Assembly (NCBI GenBank): GCA_021202155.1
Contig: JAJQDP010000019.1
Span: 1-51,083, forward strand
Length of the DNA stretch: 51,083 nucleotides
Reading direction: 5' to 3'
Origin: Oscillospiraceae bacterium
GTDB taxonomy: Bacteria > Bacillota > Clostridia > Oscillospirales > Ruminococcaceae
A model generated the notes under the pieces. That model ran no database searches. It was not told the origin of the DNA and was given only the letters and a program-made list of their open reading frames with translations. Shown here one piece after another: positions 44,229-51,083 of the stretch (positions within the stretch are counted from its first letter, which is position 1; each line of letters starts with the position of its first letter). The position numbers were made by a program, and so were the translations under genes.

Positions 44229-44252
44229 GGGCGGAATCAACTTCCGCCCTTT
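44229..44252 (+). terminator. Terminator of the beta-helix operon
   Basis: GGGCGGAA (44229-44236) pairs perfectly with TTCCGCCC (44242-44249); short T tract. Confidence 0.8.
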
Positions 44253-44270
44253 GCTAAATAGGGGGACTAC

Positions 44271-44879
44271 ATGAGAACACGAATTATTCTGATGGCGGTT
44301 ATGGTGGCTGTGGCGGTTTTGTGTTGCGGGTGTTCTAATATTGCTGAGGCTGAGGTTTCGGTGGGGACTACAACGGAGGCTACTACCACTGCTGAGGTGA
44401 CTACTGCTCCGGAGGAGACGACGGTGCCGGTTACTACTACTGTGCCGGAGACGACTGAGGCGACTACTGTCACTACGACAACTGCCGCGACTACTGTGAC
44501 GACTGCTCCGACTACGACAGCCGCGACCACAACTACTACAAAGGCTACGACCAAGGCTACTACGACTACCACAAAGTCGACGACTGCGGCTACAACCACT
44601 ACAGCGACCGTGACCGAGGAGGAAGTGGTGGTTTTAGACGAGGAGGATGAGGTAGTGCTTGATGAGAGCGAGGAGACTGTGGCGGTAACGACTGCGGTGG
44701 CTTCTGCCACGACTACTGCGACGACCACTACATATCGCTATTACTACCCGGTCTACGTGACGACTGCCGCGCCGATTGACACGAGCGAGAGCACGGGGAC
44801 AACTACCACAACGACGACCGGCTCTGCGGCTACAACAACGAGCGAAAGGCTTGTCCTGCCTCTCGTTCCGATAGGTTGA
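44271..44879 (+). CDS. Thr-rich probable surface lipoprotein
   Basis: 202 residues. N-terminal RTRIILMAVMVAVAVLCCGC is a signal peptide with a lipobox-like Cys (CGCSN). Nearly all the rest is Thr/Ala/Val low complexity (~30-125 and 145-195), interrupted by an acidic segment EEEVVVLDEEDEVVLDESEE and YRYYYPVYV, ending LVLPLVPIG. A mucin-like extended stalk is the simplest reading. Strong sequence repetition creates long shadow frames on both strands. AGGGGG precedes ATG 44271; promoter not identified. Confidence 0.7.
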   Translation: MRTRIILMAVMVAVAVLCCGCSNIAEAEVSVGTTTEATTTAEVTTAPEETTVPVTTTVPETTEATTVTTTTAATTVTTAPTTTAATTTTTKATTKATTTTTKSTTAATTTTATVTEEEVVVLDEEDEVVLDESEETVAVTTAVASATTTATTTTYRYYYPVYVTTAAPIDTSESTGTTTTTTTGSAATTTSERLVLPLVPIG

Positions 44880-44883
44880 TGAT

Positions 44884-45132
44884 ATGGGACGTAGAAGAAT
44901 CGACCCCGCAATAAAAGCCGAGCACGTCCGCCGCCAGAAGCGCGCAGACCGCAAGCGTTACTACGGCAAGACGGCGAACCTCTACCCGCGTCATGCATGG
45001 ACAGAGGAGGAAGAGCGACTGGTTCTGGAGCACTCCATCCCCGACAGCGAGCTGTCGGCGAAAATCTGCCGCTCCCTCAAATCCATCCAGGAAAAACGCC
45101 GCAGACTCAAGAACGCTCAAACCGAAGAATAA
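44884..45132 (+). CDS. Small basic Myb/SANT-like protein
   Basis: 82 residues, highly basic N-terminus (MGRRRIDPAIKAEHVRRQKRADRKR). The C-terminal half HAWTEEEERLVLEH...SELSAKICRSLKSIQEKRRRLK has the Trp-acidic start and last-helix SIQxKRxRL pattern of Myb-like DNA-binding helices. Probably DNA binding; target unknown. Starts 4 bp after the Thr-rich gene and has a terminator behind it, so the two form an operon. Confidence 0.65.
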   Translation: MGRRRIDPAIKAEHVRRQKRADRKRYYGKTANLYPRHAWTEEEERLVLEHSIPDSELSAKICRSLKSIQEKRRRLKNAQTEE

Positions 45133-45137
45133 GCATC

Positions 45138-45158
45138 AGCCCGGGCAACCGGGCTTTT
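45138..45158 (+). terminator. Terminator of the Myb-like gene
   Basis: AGCCCGG pairs with CCGGGCT round GCAA, followed by TTTT. Confidence 0.85.
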
Positions 45159-45177
45159 GTGCGTAAACGCTCCCTGC

Positions 45178-45353
45178 GGTCGCGCCCTCTCCGTCCGCGC
45201 CTGCGGCGCGTCCACCTCTCCCAAAGGGAGAGGCAAGAAGTTTCTCCTCTCGGAAAACACGTCTCCCCCTCTGGGGGAGATGTCAAGAAGTTCAGCAAGC
45301 TGAACTTCGGGAGATTTGCTTCGCAAACTCCGCGACAGAGAGGGCGCGCGACC
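45178..45353. repeat. MITE-like GC-rich palindromic repeat element
   Basis: About 176 bp bounded by imperfect terminal inverted repeats: GGTCGCGCCCTCTC (45178-45191) and GAGAGGGCGCGCGACC (45338-45353). Inside are stacked hairpins: CTCTCCC/GGGAGAG, TCTCCCCC/GGGGGAGA, GTTCAGCaaGCTGAAC, GTTTGCGAAGCAAAT and CGCGCCTGCGGCGCG. Such GC-rich nested palindromes are multicopy in gut Firmicutes; copy number here was not checked. No ORF of its own. Confidence 0.7.
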
Positions 45354-45403
45354 AACGGAAGCGCGTTTTGTGCTTTCGCCAGAAACTTTCGAGTGAACGA
45401 AAA

Positions 45404-45470
45404 AAGCCTCCCCTGAAAGGGGAGGGGGACCACGCGAAGCGTGGTGGAGGGGTTTCCGCGGAGGCGGAGT
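45404..45470. repeat. Second GC-rich double-hairpin repeat
   Basis: CCTCCCC (45407-45413) pairs with GGGGAGG (45419-45425); then CCACGC/GCGTGG round GAA, then TGGAGGGG. Same style as the element at 45178-45353 and perhaps a partial copy of a related one. The 45133-45674 gap contains only these repeats, a terminator, and the rpsO promoter and leader. Confidence 0.65.
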
Positions 45471-45508
45471 TCTTTCCAAAAAAATTTTCAAAACCCGCCC
45501 GAAACCCC

Positions 45509-45537
45509 TTTACAAACCGCAAAATTTGTGGTAACAT
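45509..45537 (+). promoter_or_regulatory. Promoter of rpsO
   Basis: TTTACA 45509-45514, 17-bp spacer, TAACAT 45532-45537. Confidence 0.65.
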
Positions 45538-45544
45538 ATATCAG

Positions 45545-45674
45545 TCTTCGCAGGGCTTATTCGTTCTGCGTGACAATACCGCAGACTCGGGTAGCGGATT
45601 CAGCCCTTGAAGGGAGAAAATACCTGCCGCTGTCTATGTTTGCGGAGAATATTTACTGAAAGAGGTATTATCAA
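45545..45674 (+). promoter_or_regulatory. Structured rpsO leader, likely S15 autoregulatory
   Basis: Outer pairs AGGGCT/AGCCCT enclose hairpin TCTGCG/CGCAGA. Further on AATACCT (45619-45625) and CCGC (45627-45630) can pair with GCGG (45642-45645) and AGGTATT (45663-45669), the latter containing the ribosome site of rpsO. S15 leaders are known but variable between phyla; this pairing set was found by eye. Confidence 0.55.
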
Positions 45675-45941
45675 ATGCTCAGAAAAGAAGAAAAAGCCGC
45701 TATCATTGAGGCTAACAGACTGTCCGAGACCGACACCGGCTCACCCGAGGTTCAGATTGCTATTCTCACCAAGAGAATTTCCGACCTCACCGAACATCTC
45801 AAGACCAACAAGAATGACCATCATTCAAGAAGGGGACTTCTCAAGATGGTAGGTAAAAGACGTAATCTTCTCAACTATCTCAAGAAGAAGGACATCAACC
45901 GCTACCGCGAAATCGTTGAAAAGCTCGGCTTGAGAAAGTAA
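45675..45941 (+). CDS. rpsO: 30S ribosomal protein S15
   Basis: 88 residues; [40 protein letters not shown] and [11 protein letters not shown] are diagnostic. AGAGG lies before ATG 45675. A terminator follows, then pnp, the usual rpsO-pnp order. Confidence 0.98.
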   Translation: MLRKEEKAAIIEANRLSETDTGSPEVQIAILTKRISDLTEHLKTNKNDHHSRRGLLKMVGKRRNLLNYLKKKDINRYREIVEKLGLRK

Positions 45942-45954
45942 ACTTTGACCAATG

Positions 45955-45992
45955 GGGCAGTAGCGGCTTTCATGAGCGGCTTACTGCCCTTT
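45955..45992 (+). terminator. Terminator after rpsO
   Basis: GGGCAGTA (45955-45962) pairs with TACTGCCC (45982-45989), inner GCGGC segments, short T tract. Probably partial, since pnp has no strong promoter of its own. Confidence 0.7.
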
Positions 45993-46024
45993 GATTAAGC
46001 CCCATCTATCACAAATTGTATTGA

Positions 46025-46105
46025 CAAGCGATGTTTTTTAGTAATAAGTTAAAGCTTTTTCAGACTTCCGAAAAAGCCTTAGCTTATTGCTAAAACATCC
46101 GCTTG
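46025..46105 (+). promoter_or_regulatory. Long hairpin in the pnp leader, RNase III-like site
   Basis: One 81-nt imperfect stem runs from CAAGCG (46025-46030) to CGCTTG (46100-46105), via ATGTTTT/AAAACAT, AATAAG/CTTATT and GCTTTTTC/GAAAAAGC, round a short loop, with wobbles and few bulges. A similar stem in the E. coli pnp leader is cut by RNase III and PNPase for autoregulation. Confidence 0.7.
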
Positions 46106-46142
46106 AAAATATAAAACCTATTTTTAAGGAGGATATTAAACT

Positions 46143-48284
46143 ATGGCAATGTCAGAACTCAAGAAGTTTGACAAGTACAGAAAGTACGAAACCACATTCG
46201 CCGGACGTCCACTCACCGTTGAGACTGGTAAGACCAGTGAGCTCGCAAACGGCTCCTGCTGGGTCACCTATGGTGAGACTGTCGTCATGGCAAACGTCAC
46301 CGCCTCGGTAAAGCCGAGAGACGGCATCGACTTCTTCCCGCTTTCCGTTGATTACGAGGAGAAGCTCTATTCAGTCGGAAAGATTCCCGGCTCCTTCACC
46401 AAACGTGAAGGCAAGCCCTCCGATAAGGCTATTCTCACTTCAAGAATGGTCGACCGCCCGATTCGTCCCTTGTTCCCGAAGGACATGCGCAACGACGTAA
46501 CAGTCGTAATGACCGTTATGTCAGTTGACCCCGATTGCTCGCCTGAGATAACCGGTATGCTCGCAACCTCAATTGCTCTTTCCATTTCGGATATTCCGTG
46601 GGCAGGACCGATTGCAGGCATCAGCGTTGGTCTCGTTGACGGCGAAATCGTCCTCAACCCGACTCTTGAACAACGTTCGAGAAACCATCTCAACCTCACC
46701 GTTGCAGGAACAATGGAGAAGATCGTCATGATCGAAGCCGGCGCAGACGAAGTCGACGATGAGACCATGCTCAATGCCATCAAGACCGGACACAAGGAAA
46801 TCCAGAAGATGGTCGCCTTCATCAACGACATCAAGGCTGAGATCGGCAAGCCCAAGTTCGAGTTCGAGTCTATGGAAGTTGACCACGACCTCTTCGACGC
46901 TATCGAGGAGATGGCGGCAGAGGACGTCAAGGTTGCTCTTGACACCGACGACAAGAATGTAAGAGAGGCAAGACTCCAGCCCATCAAGGACGCTATTCAC
47001 GCCAAGTATGACGAGCAGTACCCCGAGCAGATCGCAATGATCGACGAGTGCATTTATAAGCTCCAGAAGAAGATTGTCCGCAACTGGCTCTATGAGGGCA
47101 AGCGTGTCGACGGACGTTCGCTCGGCCAGATTCGTCCTCTTGCCGCAGAGGTCGGACTTCTCCCGAGAGTACATGGTTCGGGACTCTTCACCCGTGGACA
47201 GACCCAGGTTCTCTCTATCGCAACTTTGGCACCCGTAAGCGAGAGCCAGAAGCTTGACGGCTTGGATGAAGAGACCGAGAAGAGATACATGCACCAGTAC
47301 AATTTCCCGTCCTACTCAGTAGGCGAGACAAAGGCTTCCCGTGGACCCGGACGCCGTGAAATCGGTCATGGTGCTTTGGCTGAGAAGGCTTTGATTCCTG
47401 TTCTTCCTTCAATCGAGGAATTCCCGTATGCTATAAGAGTTGTCTCCGAGGTTCTTTCCTCCAACGGCTCCACTTCCCAGGGCTCTATCTGCGGTTCAAC
47501 CTTGGCACTTATGGATGCAGGCGTCCCGATAAAGGCACCTGTTGCCGGCATTTCCTGCGGTCTTATCACCAAGGAAGACGGCTCATTCGCGACAATGGTC
47601 GACATCCAGGGTCTTGAGGACTTCTTCGGTGACATGGACTTCAAGGTAGGCGGAACTCACAAGGGCATCACCGCTATCCAGGTAGACATCAAGGTTGATG
47701 GTCTTACTTACGAGATTATCGAGGAAGCGTTCGCCAAGACTCACAAGGCAAGAGATTACATCCTTGACGAGATAATGGCAAAGGCTATCGACGCTCCAAG
47801 ACCTCAGGTTTCCAAGTGGGCTCCCAAGATGCTCACAACCAAGGTTCCTACCGACAAGATCCGCGAAGTCATCGGCTCTGGCGGAAAGGTCATCCAGAAG
47901 ATTTCTGCTGACTACGATGTCAAGGTTGACATCAACGACGACGGTAACGTATTCGTTTCCGGTCTTGACCTTGAGAAGGCAAAGGCTGCTATTTCTGTCA
48001 TCAACACTATAGCTTTTGATCCCGAGATCGGCTCTATCTATAAGGGCAAGGTCGTAAGAATCATGAACTTTGGCGCGTTCGTCGAGATCGCTCCCGGTAA
48101 GGACGGTCTGGTGCACATCTCCAAGCTTGATATGCAGAGAGTCAACAAGGTCGAGGACGTAGTGTCCATCGGCGATGAGATTCTTGTCAAGGTCATCGAG
48201 ATTGATGACCAGGGCAGACTGAACCTCAGCCGCAAGGACGCTTTAGTCGAATTGGCTGCCAGAAGAGCTCAGAAGAAAGACTGA
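46143..48284 (+). CDS. pnp: Polyribonucleotide nucleotidyltransferase (PNPase)
   Basis: 713 residues. Two RNase PH-like cores (GREGKPSDKAILTSRMVDRPIRPLF; GPGRREIGHGALAEKAL and SNGSTSQGSICGSTLALMDAGVP), then KH (IREVIGSGGKVIQKI) and S1 (GSIYKGKVVRIMNFGAFVEI) domains. Phosphorolytic 3'-5' RNA decay, often in a degradosome. ATG 46143 has AAGGAGG upstream. Followed by a strong terminator. Confidence 0.97.
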   Translation: MAMSELKKFDKYRKYETTFAGRPLTVETGKTSELANGSCWVTYGETVVMANVTASVKPRDGIDFFPLSVDYEEKLYSVGKIPGSFTKREGKPSDKAILTSRMVDRPIRPLFPKDMRNDVTVVMTVMSVDPDCSPEITGMLATSIALSISDIPWAGPIAGISVGLVDGEIVLNPTLEQRSRNHLNLTVAGTMEKIVMIEAGADEVDDETMLNAIKTGHKEIQKMVAFINDIKAEIGKPKFEFESMEVDHDLFDAIEEMAAEDVKVALDTDDKNVREARLQPIKDAIHAKYDEQYPEQIAMIDECIYKLQKKIVRNWLYEGKRVDGRSLGQIRPLAAEVGLLPRVHGSGLFTRGQTQVLSIATLAPVSESQKLDGLDEETEKRYMHQYNFPSYSVGETKASRGPGRREIGHGALAEKALIPVLPSIEEFPYAIRVVSEVLSSNGSTSQGSICGSTLALMDAGVPIKAPVAGISCGLITKEDGSFATMVDIQGLEDFFGDMDFKVGGTHKGITAIQVDIKVDGLTYEIIEEAFAKTHKARDYILDEIMAKAIDAPRPQVSKWAPKMLTTKVPTDKIREVIGSGGKVIQKISADYDVKVDINDDGNVFVSGLDLEKAKAAISVINTIAFDPEIGSIYKGKVVRIMNFGAFVEIAPGKDGLVHISKLDMQRVNKVEDVVSIGDEILVKVIEIDDQGRLNLSRKDALVELAARRAQKKD

Positions 48285-48294
48285 TATTAAAATT

Positions 48295-48332
48295 ATGCAC
48301 AGTACTTGACCGCAAGTGCTGTGCATTTTTCT
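48295..48332 (+). terminator. Terminator of pnp
   Basis: ATGCACAGTACTTG (48295-48308) pairs with CAAGTGCTGTGCAT (48313-48326) with one mismatch, then T5. Confidence 0.93.
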
Positions 48333-48380
48333 TATTTTGCACGAAAAATCGATTTTTAAAATTTTATGAGGATTCGGTGG

Positions 48381-48409
48381 TTGACAAGTGAAGAAATAAG
48401 GGATATAAT
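48381..48409 (+). promoter_or_regulatory. Strong promoter of a gene-free structured transcript
   Basis: TTGACA 48381-48386, 17-bp spacer, TATAAT 48404-48409, both perfect. No ORF follows within 370 bp. Confidence 0.88.
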
Positions 48410-48412
48410 ATA

Positions 48413-48660
48413 GCTGATGGGTCACCGGATCGACATTATTTTTTCACCGATGTTCACCGCTTATCTAACTGCTACATGAGAGTGCAGTAAGTCGGGGTGA
48501 GGTTCATCCTGCCGACGGTTTTGGTTCATCAGCCTTTATACACAGTTGCTTCCTGACATATGGTTTGGAAAGCATGGGGTCGGGGAATGTTCCTCGTGAC
48601 CATATATAACAGTAGAATATGAAAAATATGCAGAGGGTTACTGTCTCATCTGATCTGTCG
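48413..48660 (+). ncRNA. Candidate structured non-coding RNA or long leader
   Basis: No ORF, highly foldable. GCTGATG (48413-48419) pairs with CATCAGC (48527-48533), enclosing TCACC/GGTGA and ACTGC/GCAGT hairpin. A second block pairs ATATGGT (48558-48564) with ACCATAT (48599-48605), containing GGGGAA/TTCCTC. A third hairpin pairs ACAGTA (48609-48614) with TACTGT (48639-48644). TGCTTCC and GGAAAGCA offer a competing pairing for block two. It matches no family I could recognise; not convincingly 6S, SRP, tmRNA or RNase P. No clear terminator, so it may read on into the sugar ABC operon. Confidence 0.5.
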
Positions 48661-48672
48661 ATTTAACAAAGA

Positions 48673-48717
48673 CTTAACTTGACCACAGTTGAGGCTTAAC
48701 TCCCAAAAGGGTATTAT
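48673..48717 (+). promoter_or_regulatory. Promoter of sugar ABC operon with direct repeats
   Basis: TTGAGG 48689-48694, 17-bp spacer, TATTAT 48712-48717. CTTAACT occurs at 48673-48679 and 48695-48701, exactly 22 bp (two helical turns) apart, straddling the -35. This suggests a dimeric direct-repeat regulator. Confidence 0.55.
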
Positions 48718-48782
48718 TATTGTGTCAATGACCGGCTTCTCCGGCATATGATAAAATTCAGCGGTGTATAAGAGGTGCTTGA

Positions 48783-49847
48783 ATGAAAATTTCAATCCAG
48801 GGTTTAACCAAAATGTACGGTGATTTCAAAGCTGTTGACGGTCTTTCTCTCGACATCGAGAGCGGCGAGCTGGTCGGTCTTTTAGGACCATCAGGCTGTG
48901 GAAAGTCAACGACTTTGTTCATGCTCTCCGGTCTGACAGATCCGACTGAGGGTACCATCCTGTTCGGCGATACCGATGTCACGAGAATTCCTCCCGAGGA
49001 CAGAGAAATCGGTCTCGTCTTCCAGAACTACGCTCTTTATCCCCATATGAGCGTTTTAGACAACATAATGTTCCCACTAATCAACCGAAAGGTTCCTAAG
49101 AAAGAGGCTAAGGAACGTGCAGAGGCAATGGCTGAAATTGTCCACCTTGAAGGTCTTCTGGCTCGTAAGCCGAAGGCTCTCTCGGGCGGTCAGCAGCAGA
49201 GAGTTGCTATAGCCCGTGCTCTGGTCAAGGAACCCCAGGTTCTTTTATTGGATGAGCCTTTGTCTAACCTTGATGCAAAGCTAAGAGTGGAGACACGTGA
49301 AGAGATCCGCCGTATTCAGCAGGAAGTCAAAATTACAACCATCTTCGTAACCCATGACCAGGAAGAAGCGATGAGTATTTCTGATCGTATAGCGGTTATG
49401 GATGCTGGTGTGTTACAGCAGTTTGAAAAGCCTCAGGATATGTACCTGAATCCTGTTAATGTATTCGTTGCGAACTTCCTCGGAACTCCGCAGATCAACA
49501 TGTTTGAAGGTGAAGTTACCGACGCTGGTGTATTCCTTGATGGAAATTTGGTAAGAGCAAGAGCCGACTTTGCGGACAAGCTCACAGCTATTCCTAATGG
49601 TACATACAAAATGGGCATTCGTCCCGAGCACTTTGAGCTTTGCGATGACGGTGTTCCCGCAAAGGCTGACAGAGTTCTCATGACCGGTCGTGAGCTTCAG
49701 GTATTCTTCCATCTTGGAGAGACTCCCTTCAGACTTCTCACTCATTCCGACCAGAGACTTTACGAAGGAAGCGAGTTTAATCTGAGAGTAAGACGTGCTC
49801 AGCTCATGATTTTCAGCGAGGATAATCTGACACTCGCTAAGGTTTGA
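48783..49847 (+). CDS. Sugar ABC transporter ATPase (UgpC/MsmX/MalK type)
   Basis: 354 residues: Walker A GPSGCGKST, Q-loop FQNYALYPHMS, signature LSGGQQQR, Walker B LLLDEPLSNLDAKLR, HD switch VTHDQEEAMS. The C-terminal third (~245-354) is the MalK-like TOBE/OB domain. AGAGGTG precedes ATG 48783. First gene of an ABC operon whose two permeases follow; the solute-binding protein probably lies beyond the window. Such ATPases often serve several CUT1 importers. Confidence 0.95.
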   Translation: MKISIQGLTKMYGDFKAVDGLSLDIESGELVGLLGPSGCGKSTTLFMLSGLTDPTEGTILFGDTDVTRIPPEDREIGLVFQNYALYPHMSVLDNIMFPLINRKVPKKEAKERAEAMAEIVHLEGLLARKPKALSGGQQQRVAIARALVKEPQVLLLDEPLSNLDAKLRVETREEIRRIQQEVKITTIFVTHDQEEAMSISDRIAVMDAGVLQQFEKPQDMYLNPVNVFVANFLGTPQINMFEGEVTDAGVFLDGNLVRARADFADKLTAIPNGTYKMGIRPEHFELCDDGVPAKADRVLMTGRELQVFFHLGETPFRLLTHSDQRLYEGSEFNLRVRRAQLMIFSEDNLTLAKV

Positions 49848-49862
49848 TAGGGGAGGGATAAT

Positions 49863-50786
49863 ATGAAAGATTATTCGTCTCCCATCTACACGGTCAGAAG
49901 AAAGCTGAGACCATTTAAAGGTTTCCTGTATCTTCTCCCGTCCATCATCGTATTGTGCGTGTTCACAATCTATCCGCTCATAAAGACATTCATAATGAGC
50001 TTTATGGAGGATTATAACCTTGTTAATGGCACATACACGGCAATCAATCTTGAGAACTACAAGGAGCTCTTCTCCGATGCCACGTTTCTGGCGGCTCTTA
50101 AGAACACGGGTATCTACGTCATCTTCGTCGTTCCGATTTCCGTTGTTTTGTCGCTCATAATTGCCGTTTTCATCAATGATGTAGTCAGAGGAAAGGCTCT
50201 GTTCCAGACTCTTTACTTCCTGCCGTACGTAACGAGTGTTATCGCTATCGGCTTGGTATGGAGATGGATGTTCAACTCTAACTATGGTCTTATCAATAGT
50301 ATTCTCAATCTTTTCGGAATAGAATCGATAGGGTGGCTGAATGAGACAAAATACGCCATGCCGGCTCTGATAATATTCAGTATATGGAAGAGCCTTGCGT
50401 TCAATATTCTGATTTTCCTCTCAGGACTTCAGACCATTCCGCAGGATATTTACAGAGCTGCAAGAGTGGATTCAACTCCGAAGATGCGTGTATTCTTCAA
50501 ACTCACTGTTCCTCAGATGAGACCGATTATTGTGTACGCATTCATGATGGGCTTCATAAGCGCGTTCAAGGTCTATAACGAGGTCTACTCCCTGTTCGGA
50601 GGAACCCGTGCAGGACCGGCAAACAGTGCTATAACGGTTGTTTACTACATCTATACCAAGTTCTACAACAGTTATCGATATGGTCTTGCGTCAGCCGCGG
50701 CTGTCGTGCTGTTCGTGATTATCTTCGTCTTCACTATGATTGAAAGATATGTCACGAGAGATAGGGATAAGGTGAAGAGCAAATGA
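49863..50786 (+). CDS. Sugar ABC transporter permease, MalF/LacF type
   Basis: 307 residues, six helices. The binding-protein-dependent permease EAA loop reads IYRAARVDSTPKMRVFFKLTVPQMRP, close to the CUT1 consensus EAAxxDGAxxxxxFxxIxxP. N-terminal start YLLPSIIVLCVFTIYPLIKTFIMSF is typical. Begins 15 bp after the ATPase; overlaps the next gene by ATGA. Confidence 0.93.
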   Translation: MKDYSSPIYTVRRKLRPFKGFLYLLPSIIVLCVFTIYPLIKTFIMSFMEDYNLVNGTYTAINLENYKELFSDATFLAALKNTGIYVIFVVPISVVLSLIIAVFINDVVRGKALFQTLYFLPYVTSVIAIGLVWRWMFNSNYGLINSILNLFGIESIGWLNETKYAMPALIIFSIWKSLAFNILIFLSGLQTIPQDIYRAARVDSTPKMRVFFKLTVPQMRPIIVYAFMMGFISAFKVYNEVYSLFGGTRAGPANSAITVVYYIYTKFYNSYRYGLASAAAVVLFVIIFVFTMIERYVTRDRDKVKSK

Positions 50787-51083
50787 CAATGACTAAAGCC
50801 ACTAAAAAGACTCGTTCACAGCATATCAAGATGAAACCATCCGCGATAGTCACAAAGGTTATCGAGTATGTGGTGCTTATCTTGGGAGCGATATTTACAC
50901 TGCTTCCGTTCCTGTACATGATTCTTTCGAGTCTCAAGACATATCAGGAACTGAATGCGATTCCTCCGGTGTTCTTCCCGTCAATTCCTCAGTGGTCAAA
51001 CTACGTTGAGGCGTGGAACTCGGCTCCGTTTGCAAGGTACTTCCTGAATACTGTTATAGTTGCATGCTGCACTACAGTTGGAG
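50783..51083 (+). CDS. Sugar ABC transporter permease, MalG/LacG type (partial)
   Basis: Starts at ATG 50783, overlapping the TGA of the previous gene, and is open to the window end (~100 residues seen). YVVLILGAIFTLLPFLYMILSS, LKTYQEL, FFPSIPQWSNYVEAW and FARYFLNTVIVA are typical of CUT1 MalG-type permeases. The EAA loop lies beyond the window. Confidence 0.9.
   Translation, partial: MTMTKATKKTRSQHIKMKPSAIVTKVIEYVVLILGAIFTLLPFLYMILSSLKTYQELNAIPPVFFPSIPQWSNYVEAWNSAPFARYFLNTVIVACCTTVG

Noticed and set aside
44267-44728. Long open frames opposite the Thr-rich gene
   Set aside because: They are products of the repeated ACT/ACC codons read on the other strand (Val/Ala repeats) and lack ribosome sites.
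45178-45353. CRISPR array
   Set aside because: Repeats are palindromic and irregular, without equal spacers or cas genes.
45107-45610. Several 80-140 codon frames in the GC-rich gap before rpsO
   Set aside because: Caused by stop-poor palindromic repeats; no ribosome sites, no protein-like composition.
46021-46047. Separate promoter for pnp (TTGACA-15-TAATAA)
   Set aside because: Short spacer and overlap with the long hairpin; readthrough from rpsO is more likely.
48413-48660. Identity as 6S RNA, SRP RNA, tmRNA, RNase P or a known riboswitch
   Set aside because: No conserved core motif of those families could be recognised by eye, so it was left as unnamed structured RNA.
1-51083. tRNA or rRNA genes
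   Set aside because: No cloverleaf with GGTTCGAATCC-like arm or rRNA conserved stretches were noticed; a tRNAscan run would be decisive.

Overview
The window reads as a chromosomal segment of a low-to-mid GC, Gram-positive, spore-forming Firmicute, most likely a gut or rumen member of the Oscillospiraceae/Ruminococcaceae. Evidence: SpoIIID, the rpsF-ssb-rpsR and rpsO-pnp operons, strong AGGAGG ribosome sites, near-consensus TTGACA-17-TATAAT promoters, intrinsic terminators, and carbohydrate enzymes (GH8, GH98, GH130). The species call is inference. No tRNA, rRNA, phage, IS transposase or CRISPR array was seen.

Layout. 1-5.6 kb: three tandem half-size ABC exporters whose 3' ends look homogenised by gene conversion. 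5.7-8.5 kb: a DUF1292 protein, a GH8 exo-oligoxylanase and a FucO-type lactaldehyde reductase. 8.5-14.3 kb (minus strand): an FtsX-type permease, a membrane protein and lepA. 14.4-19.6 kb: a RING/zinc-ribbon membrane protein, rpsF-ssb-rpsR, and on the minus strand plsY, a UgtP/MurG-like glycosyltransferase and an M42 peptidase. 19.9-23.0 kb: a two-component system whose kinase has a very acidic, Tyr-rich extracellular domain. 23.1-24.2 kb: gap (GAPDH).

24.3-32.3 kb is the most distinctive accessory region: three paralogous secreted GH98-type glycoside hydrolases with a C-terminal CBM-like domain. Copies A and B diverge around spoIIID and carry a near-identical promoter plus a 28-bp palindrome just upstream of the -35. 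Copy C is a tandem duplicate whose similarity to the B promoter begins at the -35, so the palindrome is lost. Copies A and C end in a membrane anchor; copy B stops early, and 43 open codons follow its stop.

32.4-36.7 kb: a ferrous-iron uptake operon (two feoA, feoB, a Cys-rich FeoB-associated protein, an HMA-domain protein) divergent from a DtxR-family regulator, with three TTAG-N6-CTAA operator candidates. FeoB carries an unusual acidic insertion. 36.8-41.2 kb: an MFS transporter, an S33-type hydrolase, a GH130 mannoside phosphorylase and a soluble GHKL ATPase. 41.2-45.7 kb: a variable surface region with a 5'-truncated gene remnant, a secreted beta-helix protein behind a long leader whose Shine-Dalgarno is locked in a perfect 9-bp hairpin, a 41-residue acidic ORF, a Thr-rich probable lipoprotein, a Myb-like small protein, and a GC-rich MITE-like repeat.

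45.7-51.1 kb: rpsO-pnp with a structured rpsO leader and an 81-nt hairpin before pnp, then a promoter-driven, gene-free, highly foldable stretch (candidate non-coding RNA), then a CUT1-type sugar ABC operon (UgpC/MsmX-like ATPase, two permeases, the second cut by the window end). Together the GH8, GH98, GH130, FucO and CUT1 genes suggest a life on plant or host glycans. Two regions deserve most attention as possibly undescribed: the GH98 locus with its operator, and the structured RNA at about 48.41-48.66 kb.
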